64,000 bases of DNA, taken from Astropecten irregularis. Lineage: Eukaryota; Echinodermata; Asteroidea; Paxillosida; Astropectinidae. How positions within the stretch are numbered: position 1 is the stretch's first letter; every line of letters begins with the position of its first letter. Shown piece after piece: positions 1-10,879 of this stretch. Both the position numbers and the translations under genes were made by a program. Below the pieces are notes generated by a model. It was given only the letters and a program-made list of their open reading frames with translations. It did no database searches and was not told the DNA's origin. The DNA is taken from assembly GCA_963971285.1 (NCBI GenBank), contig OZ020253.1, forward strand, positions 248,001 to 312,000, written 5' to 3'.

Positions 1-591
1 GAATCAATTGATTTTATTATTGGTGCTGAATTCCAGACTAAGTAAAAGACGGGCACTGACTGTTGGTCATAAACATGGGTGGGATTCACTTCTGAGGTGA
101 TCAAACCTATAAGCTGGCTGTGTTTATAATTTCATTCCTGACCATTTCACCAGCAGTAAAGTGACTCCATTCATGAGAATTGCTAAGACTAAGGACATTC
201 TAACAGTTTCTCATTCCTTTATGCATCTTCTTCCCCCCTGCTTCACTGTGTAATATTTTTCCTGAAAACTCTTGTTCAAGATATATTTTTAAAAGAATAT
301 CCAGCTAATTCCAATACCATATCTGATTTTACACTATTGCAGGAAAGTCACCATAATGAAAAAAATTGTCCGTTATTTTGGTTCCATATGCCATTTTAAA
401 GAAAAACGCAAATTTATTTTGTAAGATTTCTCATATTTTGATATTTGATAGCAAACAATGCTTTGGGAAGAAATAGGAATAAATGGCTGCACATTTCTTT
501 CAAGGAAAAATAAGAAAAGAAAATCAATGGTAAATTGGAAATTAAATATTTGCAGATACTCAGAACAAACGCATCAATATGCAAAAGAGAA
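1..591. other. Non-coding, no recognisable feature
   Basis: AT-rich sequence without splice-bounded open frames or recognisable repeats. It ends at the left boundary of the transposon that starts at 592; the last four bases (AGAA, 588-591) match the four bases after the element's right end and may be a target-site duplication. Confidence 0.5.
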
Positions 592-1342
592 GGGTCATTC
601 CATGTCAAATCAACCAGAGGTCCCCAGGTGACCCTCTCAGATTTACTTGAAACTTTGTCATAATGTTCCACTATGGCCAAAATGGATACAAACAAAAAAT
701 TAACTTCATACTCCTTATCGTTTCCGAGATACAGTCATTTGAAATTTGCACAAAACCCCCCTTTTTTAGCTCCGCCCACCCGGCCGAGTCGCGAAAACGC
801 GTAATCGTGCTTTTTTTCCAACTTTGAGAGGCCATAACTTGATAACGGAAACAGCTATCGGACTGGAAATTTGTATTCTTACTAACATTTGGCCCTAGAT
901 TCATCATTTGGCCTTAAATAGTAGATATTATGTCTGCATTTCAAGTTACTTGCCCCTAAAATACACACTTTATTCTTGCCGGGAGTGCTTTGAATGATTT
1001 TTGGGGTCACCCTGCGACCTCATCAGGGGTCACATGGATCCCAAATCTCAGATAAATCATCTATAGGTGCATTTCTATCACCAAAATCAAATAGGACCAA
1101 AACAATCCATTTCTAAAGGATTGGCAATCATCAAAATTTGGGATCAGGTGGAAAAAAATCATAAAAGACCACAAAAGAGCCTTTCCGTCATGCGAGTGGT
1201 TCCCCCTGTGGACAGTAAACAAAATATTTCAAACTTTCAGTATTTAAACATGTACATTATATCTACTTACAAACCAAATTTCAGCTTTGGTACTCAACTC
1301 CTTCATGGTTAGGTTGCATTTTGAAAATTACACAGTTTTTCA
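592..1342 (+). repeat. Left terminal inverted repeat of the transposon
   Basis: About 751 bp, matching the reverse complement of 2492-3252 over almost its whole length. The inner boundary is set where the match stops after the shared block that reads ACACAGTTTTTCA on this strand. Confidence 0.85.
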
Positions 1343-1450
1343 CATTTTCGGAAATATAAAAGTGACTTTAGATCGAGGCATTCAACAAAATTACCATATT
1401 CTAGCAACTTGCTTTCAGAATACTGCATAGATGTTGTTAGTTGCAGTGGT

Positions 1451-1954
1451 TTACTTAATAAATGCTGGTAGGTTGGCTTGAATGTCATTGAAGTCTGCTT
1501 TAGATAATGTGTACTGGCGGCCCCCTCGTCCCTGCAGTTCTGGAGCACTGATAGTACATATCACATCTTGAAATGGTATCCAACACTCACTGCAGGAGTC
1601 GTGTGGCCAGGATAGTGTATTTGACTTCTTAGCTCTTCTCATGAACTTTACAAAGACATCATTTTGTTCCTCGGATCTCTCAACTATGGTGCCAATGTAC
1701 CATTCATTGTCATATATGCATGCAATGTATCGACCTGGTTGGTACTCTGTTGCATCAGTATGTTGATGATCTATTTCTGCATCATCTCCAATGGAAACGA
1801 TACTGTAATCAACGTCATCAGAGAGTCGTCGCATCTTAATTTGCCTCTTCCCATCAGCCACAGGAACAAAACTATGATGTGATCTAGTACCTGATATAGT
1901 CTTTGATGAGAGGAATCTATTAGCCAGCTTGTACTTATCTGCATTAGATTTCAC
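1451..1954 (-). pseudogene. Transposase fragment, C-terminal part
   Basis: This frame continues the protein of 1951-2337 in another reading frame; the two overlap by 4 bases. It includes GTRSHHSFVPV and then PGRYIACIYDNEWYIGTIVE, a small beta-rich Tudor/SH3-like module typical of the C-terminus of this transposon protein family. A WIPFQDVICTI segment follows. The apparent start at 1954 is a GTG inside the old coding sequence, not a real initiation site. There is no independent promoter or splice context. Confidence 0.7.
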
Positions 1955-2337
1955 ATCACCATTGCATAAAAGAACTTGATGCCCTTGATGTTTTTATCAG
2001 CCCATGCAAACATCTGCTGTGGGGTCAAAATCTGTTCATCCTTGGTAGCCTGCAGACTGGCTCTTGCTACCAGCCTCTTTGTGGTGTCACCCAACCCATC
2101 ACATGGACTCTTCCCATGGCTGGTCGCAAAAAAATGCCATTCGGCTGCAAGTCCATGGTCTGATAAGTGGCAGCTAAGGTTTGACAAGTTCTTGTTATTT
2201 TTATACTGGCTGGCTGCCCCATCACTGAAGTATATCAACTTGTTTTTCCCAGGAAGCTGCTCCCTAATAAAGGAAACAAGCCTGGATATGAAAGCATGGA
2301 CAGTCGTGGTTTCATGTTTCAGCATCAGGATAATCAA
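1951..2337 (-). pseudogene. Transposase fragment, upstream part
   Basis: A 128-codon frame, truncated at its 5' side by the inner end of the right TIR. It contains FSDGAASQYKN, AEWHFFATSHGKSPCDG and TTKRLVARASLQ. I know this pattern from widespread, usually unnamed transposon-encoded proteins of animals. The Asp-containing FSDG block and the later SHGK-x-PCDG block look like catalytic-core motifs of an RNase H-fold transposase, but that assignment is inference. The frame stops at 1951, exactly where a second frame continues the same family, so a small indel has split the gene. It is not expected to make active enzyme. Confidence 0.7.
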
Positions 2338-2491
2338 GTCAATACAATATTAACAACTACAAATCACCTTGAATTTGTCCAATAAAGAAGACAAATGTAT
2401 TAAAATGTTATACATTTATGAATTATGACACTTGTGTGTGTTAATTAGGTCATTTATAGTGCATGCAAGTATGTCAAATCATTGAAAACCA

Positions 2492-3252
2492 TGAAAAACT
2501 GTGTAATTTTCAAAATGCAACCTAACCATGAAGGAGTTGAGTACCAAAGCTGAAATTTGGTTTGTAAGTAGATATAATGTACATGTTTAAATACTGAAAG
2601 TTTAAAATATTTTGTTAACTGTCCACAGGGGGAACCACTCGCATGACGGAAAGGCTCTTTTGTGGTCTTTTATGATTTTTTTTAACCTGAACCCAAATTT
2701 GGATGATTGCCAATCCTTTAGAAATGGATTGTTTTGGTCCTATTTGATTTTGGTGATAGAAATGCACCTATAGATGATTTAGCTGAAATTTGGGGTCCAT
2801 GTGACCCCTGATGAGGTCACAGGGTGACCCCAAAAATTATTCAAATCACTCCCGGCAAGAATAAAGTGTGTATTTTAGGGGCAAGTAACTTGAAATGCAG
2901 ACATAATATCTACTATTTAAGGCCATATTATGAATCTAGGGCCAAATGTTAGTAAGAATACAAATTTTCAGCTCTGTAGCTGTTACCGTTATCAAGTTAT
3001 GGGCTCTCAAAGTTGGGAAAAAACATGATGACGCATTTTTCGCGACCCGGCGGAGGTGGGCGGAGCTAAAAAAGGGGGGTTTTGAGCAAATTTCAAATGT
3101 CTGTATCTCGGAAACGATAAGGAGTATGAAGTTAATTTTTTGTTTGTGTTCATTTTGGCCATAGTGGAACATTTTAACAAAGTTTCAAGTAAATCTGAGA
3201 GGGTCACCTGGGAACATTTCAGAAATTTGGTTGATTTGACATGGAATGACCC
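2492..3252 (-). repeat. Right terminal inverted repeat of the transposon
   Basis: About 761 bp. It is about 10 bp longer than the left arm because of one indel near the outer end. Point differences between the arms show that the copy is not freshly inserted. Confidence 0.85.
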
Positions 3253-5250
3253 AGAATCACACCGATAGACGATTTATAAATGTTCATGTTACTCCAACTT
3301 CAATAACCAAATAAAACTGCAGTGAAATATAAAAAAATGGAAGGAAATAATCCATTCAGTCAAAATGCATAGGTGAGAGGTCTGGTCTAAATTGCATTTT
3401 CCCCCAAACAGTTATTTCTTCCCTGAGATGAAACTGTATCCTTGTATGCAAATTGGACTTGATAAGAAAATCCTACGTCCATGAGCAAAGAGACCAGAGA
3501 CCCAAAGCTGCAGGGTACCGGGCTAAAAGGTTGGAAGGTATAGGGTTTCACCAATCAGATGTGAGTGGGACCAAGGAAGAGCGCTGTTCTATGGTAATAG
3601 TTGGTACTCAGAGTGCCTTTGGGACCAGCTAAGTGTATTCTACCCTACAGAGTGGGTTTTTCCAGTGTAAATATGATTTTCAGATTTTGCACACGTTCAA
3701 TATACCAATTGACAACGTACTTCATCCATTTTATATTGTTGTTGGAGGCTGTACACACACTCAGGCACATACAAAAACTTGAACAAAGCAGAAATTATTA
3801 GCATGGCATTCCGGGGGTTTGTACTTCTCTGAGAAGGAAGGAAAACCGTACAACCAAAAAACCAACAATTGCTCGTAGATAAAATGCCAATCAGATAATA
3901 TTTGGGTAGGGTATCATAAGAGAGCCTAGCTGGGTGTAACTTGAGATGGGTTGGGATGACAAACCAGCATCATTCATCAATAAGATATGCAGCTGCAGGC
4001 ACTAAGGACCAGCCCATAGATTGTGTAATAATGTATCAGTAATAAGATCAGTACGGGACAATGGTGCTAGGAAAATTATCAGCAATAAAGAAAAAAAAAC
4101 TACACAGTGCGTCGACGGTGGACAACTGTAGGGCCTTTGCAGTATAATATTTCCAACTGCAAATTACACCCTGCAGTATTTGTTAATTAATATGCCAAAT
4201 TATTTCATTCCTATCATAGGGACCTATAGATCCTAACAGGCCAAGCTGTACATGTACACTACTGCCTCAGCCTTTCTGCATTGCTGGTTAACTGTCGGGA
4301 AATTTGAGACCATGAGTCAACATTTTGAAGATTTCTTTTACTCAATTTTACTTCAATATGAAATCAGTTTGTATTACAATATACAGTATGCACGTGCCTC
4401 GACAGCGCTCCAATTCTCACAAATCCTTCAAATTCAACATTTCAGAAAGGTTTTTCAAAGGATTAAAAAATTTAAGATGTTTATAAACTGGTTTAATATT
4501 GTGTAACTCTGTAGAGTCAACAATGAAATAGAAAAAAATAAACTAATCAAAATGGAAGTTGATGTGTAAATACAAACATGTAAGCACACTTGCTTTACAT
4601 TGCATTCAGGTCAAGCTACATTGTATGTTAGATGGGATCCACGTCTACCAGACCGTGACTGCGTGCCTAGTTGCCAATTGAGCTAGTCCGCCGCCAATTG
4701 CTAAAATACCATCACTTTTACCGATACCATTGTGTCAGGGGAATATGTATTGAAATCTGCAACAAAGCCAAACGTTCTTACAAATTTCTGATTTATTCAT
4801 TGCAATTCGTTTCAGCTGACAATTGCAAAGTGGCTTTCATTGGGGAGGGGGGGGGGGGGGTAGTAAAGTAGTAAAGGTACGCACAAATACATTTGTTACT
4901 TTAATAAAAATACTTGAATATTAGTCATTGGAAAAGAATCCAGGGGGGGTTAAAAATTTATTCCTTTAGTTCTGACATTTGTTGCAATGAATTCTTGAAT
5001 GATATAATGAATTGTATTATTGAATCTGTTTCTGTTTGAAAGGCTAGTTACATTTCATATTCACACAACATTTGGTATCAGAAATAAAGTACAAAACTTG
5101 TATGATATCACTTTTTAGCAAATTTTGCCTCCATATTCATGAAGCTCAAGGAAAACCAATAAAATACGTTCACATGGGACAACGAGTTTCATGAGAGAAA
5201 ATGTTCAAATTTGTAAGCAACTTGAAACAGAATTGTGAAGAGTGAAAGTC
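3253..5250. other. Non-coding; poly-G tract
   Basis: No gene is seen. Contents are unique AT-rich sequence and a 14-base G run at 4847-4860, which could polymorphically expand or form a G-quadruplex. Small open frames here lack splice signals and any recognisable domain. Confidence 0.5.
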
Positions 5251-5762
5251 ATTCAAGCTGGAGGTGTAGGGATAGGCCTAATATTCAAGCTGGAGGCATA
5301 GGGATAGGCCTAATATTCAAGCTGGAGGTGTAGGGATAGGCCTAATATTCAAGCTGGAGGCGTAGGGATAGGCCTAATATTCAAGCTGGAGGCGTAGGGA
5401 TAGGCCTAATATTCAAGCTGGAGGCGTAGGGATAGGCCTAATATTCAAGCTGGAGGCATAGGGATAGGCCTAATATTCAAGCTGGAGGCATAGGGATAGG
5501 CCTAATATTCAAGCTGGAGGCATAGGGATAGGCCTAATATTCAAGCTGGAGGCATAGGGATAGGCCTAATATTCAAGCTGGAGGCATAGGGATAGGCCTA
5601 ATATTCAAGCTGGAGGCGTAGGGATAGGCCTAATATTCAAGCTGGAGGCGTAGGGATAGGCCTAATATTCAAGCTGGTCGTGTAGGGATAGGCCTAATAT
5701 TCAAGCTGGAGGTGTAGGGATAGGCCTAATATTCAAGCTGGTCGTGTAGGGATAGGCCTAAT
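5251..5762 (+). repeat. 32 bp minisatellite, 16 copies
   Basis: There are exactly 16 head-to-tail copies of a 32 bp unit beginning ATTCAAGCTGGAGG and ending ATAGGCCTAAT, with no length variation. Variation is almost confined to a 2-6 base window after the CTGG (GTGT, GCAT, GCGT or TCGTGT), and copies with the same variant are clustered, as expected from unequal exchange or slippage. Each unit carries the palindrome TAGGCCTA. There is no coding context. Confidence 0.97.
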
Positions 5763-7287
5763 ATTCATTTCCCAGATTTACTTGAGTATTCCAGACTAAC
5801 TAATTTCCGTATAGTAGGTCTATAGTTATATTGTAATGTTCATATCTTTTATGCATAGAATCATTGCATTTCTGAAATATTTTACTTGCCAATGACTTGC
5901 GTCTCACACAATACCTACATGTACATGTAATAGCGAAGTTCAGACAGCAGTTTCTGCAAAAGTGATTATGTTAATTTGCTGACTGGCAACAAATTTCTCT
6001 GCCTGGTAAATTCTGCTGTGCTGTGTCCTTGCGAGTGGAACCATTTGGAAGTTTAATCTTGCCGGGGATCTTCAAATGCCACTGAACATGTCAACAAATT
6101 GCAATTGCTTGTTTTCAGCCGGCTGGACTTGGTAATCCGTGCTCAGTGTCATCGTTGAATGCGGCTTCTGCCTCAATGTCACAAAGAGATGAGGTGATTA
6201 TGAATTAGAAACGCGGGAGGGAAAAGGAAACGTGGCAGGGATTTGAAAAAGCATCTACAGTAGGAGAAACGTCCGTGCAATATGAAAGTCATTTGACAAA
6301 GCTTGCTTTTTTTTTTACGATACTGACTGACTGTGCAACTGACAAGCAAAGAAACATTAAAAAACACACGGAACTTGGAAGTGGATAACCAATGATTGTT
6401 GTGCAAAGCAAATATTTGTGTCTTAAAAAAAGTTTTGGGAAAAGCTTTGACAGAATGCTATACAAGTACAGGTGTGTATACTTCTATATAGTACACTCAC
6501 CCTATACTGCACTCCCTTCCATGCCAAATCTAATTCAATATTTTTGCAACCCGATACAGCATGTCTCGCCTTATCACAAGTCTTCAAAAACTGTTTCAAT
6601 CCCAGCCCTTTCTCCTCTCTAAGGCTCTGGGGGTCTGAAATTTAGACCAAGGCTTCTCAAATTCTCGTAAAGGAGATTTCTCGCCTTGAATCAAAGTTGA
6701 GCTTAATTTCAGCCAATCCCGTGGCCTTTAGCATAGGGGTTAATATGAGGGGATGGGGAGTTGACAAAAGTCCATCCCTATAAGCAATCCCATGAATAGT
6801 CTGGTGTCAGGTGTTGCAACCCCTTTAGGTTACAAATCTCACTGGGTTTTGTATTGGGAGGTTGGAGGGTAGGGGGTGTGGAGGGGCTCAACATGTTGCA
6901 AGGACCTCTACTTAGTACTGTCCACAGCAACACAACAAGAGGTCATGACAGGCCAGGGCCACCTACTACTAGACATCCATCAAGAAACTAGAACCAGAAG
7001 TAGGCCAAACCACAGAGGAAGAAATGGCCATATACCCACTGATGTCCAGTCATGTATGGTCAAACCAGGAACAAGTTGAGCAATGACCATGACTCAACCA
7101 ATGACTGGTCAGTGGCAATGTACAAGCACATGTCCCCAATCCATACTGAACAACCACAAATCAAACACAAGTCAATGGACACAAGGCTGTAGTGACTGGC
7201 TAGCCGCTGCCATAGGTGTGTGTGTTATTTGTAACCATGGCCTGAGTTTCCAGACACCGGCGCAATCTCAAGCCAAGATTTCCACAG
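5763..7287. other. Non-coding, no confident feature
   Basis: Unique sequence with no recognised gene. A minus-strand frame around 6485-6590 is open for about 30 codons and meets a GTGAGT donor, but it lacks a convincing acceptor or homology. I leave it uncalled. Confidence 0.45.
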
Positions 7288-7490
7288 AAAATGTTTTTCT
7301 ATAACACTTCATGTAGAGACAGAACGGTTGTTAACCAGTGTGATAAATCCTTGCTTAGTAAATCTCAGTGCTTTGCACTTCCAACAAAGTGACCCTTTAT
7401 GAAAAACTAGTATCCATTCTCATAAAGCATAGTGTAGTTCTTGGAAGTGCAAAGCATGAATTGCATATGAAGTGTTATAGAAAACCATTT
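7288..7490. mobile_element. Snap-back MITE-like element
   Basis: A 200 bp imperfect inverted repeat. The outer arms share TTTTCTATAACACTTCAT (left) and its complement (right), and an inner pair shares TGCTTTGCACTTCCA. The whole unit could fold into one long hairpin, the usual structure of a foldback or miniature inverted-repeat element. No target-site duplication was identified. Confidence 0.7.
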
Positions 7491-8532
7491 AAGCTGCTAT
7501 GGAAAACAGCATGAAGCTCATCAAATGCTAAGTGCAGAGACAGGAACTATCAAACAAACTCTGCACAAATTGCACAAGTTATACACAGAATGACACAGTA
7601 CTGCAGTGCAATACTCTGCATTACAGCAACACATTGCATTCAACTGCAACATTTTAACAAGACAGCAACAACTTAAAGCACTCCTATAATAAAGTGACAG
7701 TACAATCATGCATTACATGCTTCTCCATGGTATCTCTGGACTGCATGGTGTTTAACTTTAAGACACAGTGTGAACATTTCCAACATCCGCTTTGAAAAAA
7801 ATACAAGAAAAGACATGGCTTCTTTGTGCATGTAAGTTACTGTGTTTTAAACTGGGCGATGAAAATGCTTTCATCTTTGAGTCTCTCGTCCCTGAAGGCT
7901 TTTGGGAGGCAGTTGAGAGGATTTCCACTCATTCTTCCTGTTCAATAAGGCAGTGCAATTTGGTCAGTTACAAGGCAAATGAATAGCCGGCCTGGCTTTA
8001 AGCCCAACCCTAGTTGGTCATAAACCCTATCCCAGATTATACAGGGCCCATACAGGTTCAGCACAATACCCACTAATCATGAATTGCAAGACTTGTTGAC
8101 ATGCCATGCAAATTCCACATGTAACTGTCCTGTATGGATGGGAACATTGCAGGATTCACCCACAAATGAAATCATTACAAGTACTTCAGCCCCATCAATA
8201 GCAAGCTAGAGCATTGTACAATAGTTTTCACTTTACAAGGCTGGACTATGGGCATACCGCTAACCACACTGAGCTTCATTACTCAGTAGTGAGATCACTG
8301 TCCTTTCATTTCACTGGCTCTGTCTGAAAACACGCAGGTGGCTGAAGAGGAATAAGATCCTTCATGCTGGCATTAGGGAGTGATGACTGAATATCCACTT
8401 TCCACAGACTAGGTTCCTAGTTCCTTGTACTTCAACAAAAAAAACCTGCCAAGTCAATCAGTTTTGTCTTGTTCTCAGCAAACGAGCAAAGCTTTACTGG
8501 CAAATGGCCGTAACTAGAAGACTAAGAGACCT
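7491..8532. other. Non-coding, nothing recognised
   Basis: Unique sequence. The short open frames here have no domain and no splice framing. Confidence 0.45.
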
Positions 8533-8776
8533 GAGGCCTTTCTGAAAGCTTGGCTCCGGCTCCGGATCCGGCTTCGTATCCGTCATCCAAATGCTGACAA
8601 GATAGGTTGTGGATTTTTGTTGAAGAGAAGCTCTGTTTTCCTGTTCGAAACAAAGGATGCAAGCCAATTTGCAAGCCGTAGCCAAAAGCTTCTACTTTGA
8701 TGCCCATTACTTTAAAACGGATGCACGAAATGGAGCCGGAGCTGAAGCCAGAGCCGAGCTTTGAGAAAAGCCTCTG
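8533..8776. mobile_element. MITE with GGCTCN-rich inverted ends (copy 1)
   Basis: The ends form inverted repeats starting GAGGC, followed by AAAGCT-type sequence and runs of the hexamer GGCTCN. The core (about 8590-8660) matches, in reverse orientation, the core of the element at 30717-30952, including blocks around ACAACCT and AAAACAGAGCTTC. Two separated copies with inverted ends and a shared core support a mobile family. No coding capacity. Confidence 0.75.
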
Positions 8777-9653
8777 TTGTAATGTCGTTTGACCTCTGAT
8801 CCTATGTTGCTCAAAGGGGAGTGACTGCGCTAGACATGCACAACATTGCATAATCTATTCAATTGATTTTGTTTGTTTCAGTCACCAAGAAGTGAGATTC
8901 TGCAACTTACTAAGGGATGCTCTACCAGTGCTCCCATTTGCTCAGAGTTAGGAGTGCATATCTTTAGATCTTTCCCATAAGAGCCTTAGGCACTAAAGCT
9001 CAAATGACTGATGAAAGCTTTCATGGAAAGATGATGAGAAGAAGATAACAGTTATACAGTTTAACAGCACAAAGCAATGATTGAATAAGTGCTTTGATAA
9101 GCTGTGTAGCCTTGTCAAATATTACAAATAATTTGATATAAATTTAAATACTGATTAGGGCTAAGTCAACTTCAGCAACTAACAAAAGTGAAGAATACTT
9201 CAGTCAGGGCCTGTCGGGCCACTTTTATCAATTTGGCAGAGGAGTACCCCGTATGGTACTATTGAGGTGCGGTTCCCTTGATATAAGACAGCTATTCCCA
9301 TTGGATTAATCTAATACAGTCACAGTGTTACCATAGCAGCTGTGCCATTGCTGTCGGCTTGTTACAATTTCACATCAAAGTGACTCAGAGTTAGCAGGGA
9401 CATTATTTCTACATGTGTTGTTCCTCACTGGATTTTACATTGTAATTCCATTGGTAAGCAACGGCAGAATTTTACATCAAAATCAGAAAACACAGATGCA
9501 ACTTCCATTTCAAGATGTTATTCATGTAAACATGAATGTTGCATATTCAAACCGTGCAAAATAACAGCTTTCCTATGATGCCAGTGATTTTCCATATTTT
9601 GGCAGCTGTTTTGGGTATAAATTCAATTTAGTTTGTTCCCAAATTTTACAATA
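8777..9653. other. Non-coding, nothing recognised
   Basis: Unique AT-rich sequence between two MITEs. No supported exon. Confidence 0.45.
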
Positions 9654-10456
9654 TGGGTCTGTCCACACTAATGGGGACTTTTAGTGTGACATTTAGAGGG
9701 AACCAGGGACATTAGTTGATACATCAAGTAATTTGCCATGTTTTTTTCTTTCACTACATCCCACATTCTAGTAAGAACTTGGCCAGCCAAAAAGCTTGAT
9801 AAATTCCTTAGTATTGGAGATATTATAGGGGATCATCTTCAAGATATTATGTTTGTAACATGGACAGACATTTCATCATAAAGTGATGGGAATTAGTAGT
9901 GAAATGAATTAATTATCCCTAGTTTTGTTTCTACAGCAGAGCTATCCATTGAGGGATTGCCACTGGCCAATCATAGTATATAACCATTGGTATTTTAGCA
10001 ACTGGAGGGTCTACACCTTCAAGATATTATGTTTGTAACATGGACAGAAATTTGTCACAAAATTTCTGTCCATGTTACAAACATTGTTTAAGACGCATCC
10101 TAATTTCTTAAATATGAAATAGGTTGCTTTAATTTTGAGTGATGACAAGTTAACATTGGACAAGTAATATATATGGAACAAGTCTGCATTAATTATAACA
10201 AGAAAAATACTTATATAACACAAGAATGTCCGTCCATGTTATGAACATAATCGTTCATTTCATCTTCAAGATGACCTTGTAATTTCCTACATATCCAGCG
10301 AATCAGCCTATTTATTTTCAGTACAACCATGAATGACTACAGGAATATTTAGGAAACAAAAAATAGCAAAAAACCTGATCTTAAATCCACTTCCCACGTT
10401 ACACCCCAAAAGTTATCTTTTGTACACAAAAGGTACCATTAGTGTGGACAGACCCA
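9654..10456. mobile_element. Non-autonomous DNA element with perfect 21 bp TIRs
   Basis: The outer ends are perfect 21 bp inverted repeats (9654-9674 and 10436-10456) starting TGGGTCTGTCCACAC. Inside, a motif containing ATGTTTGTAACATGGACAG occurs at about 9846 and 10029 in direct orientation and is inverted at 10061 and, diverged, near 10222. The element therefore has both outer TIRs and inner foldback structure. No transposase frame is present. No clear target-site duplication is seen. Confidence 0.8.
10029..10085. repeat. Near-perfect hairpin, 25 bp arms
   Basis: The left arm, 10029-10053, starts ATGTTTGTAACATGG. The right arm, 10061-10085, is its complement, with a loop of about 7 bases. 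It lies in the middle of the element 9654-10456. A transcript through it would form a stable RNA stem. Confidence 0.9.
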
Positions 10457-10511
10457 CATAGACATGAAATTTGGCCCGGCTAATGATGCAAATAGAACAG
10501 CAACACTTTGC

Positions 10512-10879
10512 TTAAAGATACTATCATACTTTGGTAGCATACCAAAACAGAAATCTTCACAGATTTACCTATAACTTACAGGGTATAAAGATGGTGATGA
10601 TAGAAACATACCGTTAAAATGTTTCCGCCTGAAATGCTGTATTTATCTAGAAAAAGAGTAAAAACAATTGATCAAATTTTTTTAAAATATTTAAAAAATA
10701 AAAAATTACAGTGAAAAGATTTTAAAAAATACTGTGGGCATTTTTTACTGCTTTCACAAATAGTGGGCACCGTATGGGACTGAAAACTTCACAGATGACT
10801 GTTACTGTATCTTCCTTGATATTTTTGCCCATGAATCTGCATTTCTTTGACAAAAACCAAAGTATGATATTACCTTTAA
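10512..10879. mobile_element. TTAA-bounded MITE (copy 1)
   Basis: The element has inverted ends of about 20 bp: AGATACTATCATACTTTGGT on the left, and on the right the complement of a near-identical sequence. It is bounded on both sides by TTAA (10512-10515, 10876-10879), which fits the target-site duplication of piggyBac- or Kolobok-type transposons. A shorter copy with the same right half lies at 51504-51690. No coding capacity, so it would depend on a transposase supplied elsewhere. Confidence 0.75.

Larger units (their letters stand above)
592..3252 (-). mobile_element. DNA transposon with about 750 bp terminal inverted repeats
   Basis: The left arm (592-1342) and right arm (2492-3252) are near-identical inverted copies, both starting GGGTCATTCCATGTC at the outer edge. 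They differ by point changes and one indel of about 10 bp just inside the first 24 bp. The bases AGAA flank both ends (588-591, 3253-3256), which would fit a 4 bp target-site duplication. The unique core (about 1343-2491) carries two minus-strand open frames that together resemble the C-terminal part of a transposase. The arms also contain GC-rich blocks that stand out from the AT-rich flanks. The arms are much longer than normal for a cut-and-paste element. The core is too short for a full transposase, so this copy is probably an internally deleted, non-autonomous relic. I cannot name the superfamily with confidence. Confidence 0.85.

Noticed and set aside
5251-5762. CRISPR-like array
   Set aside because: The 32 bp units are directly adjacent with no unique spacers, and the genome is eukaryotic.
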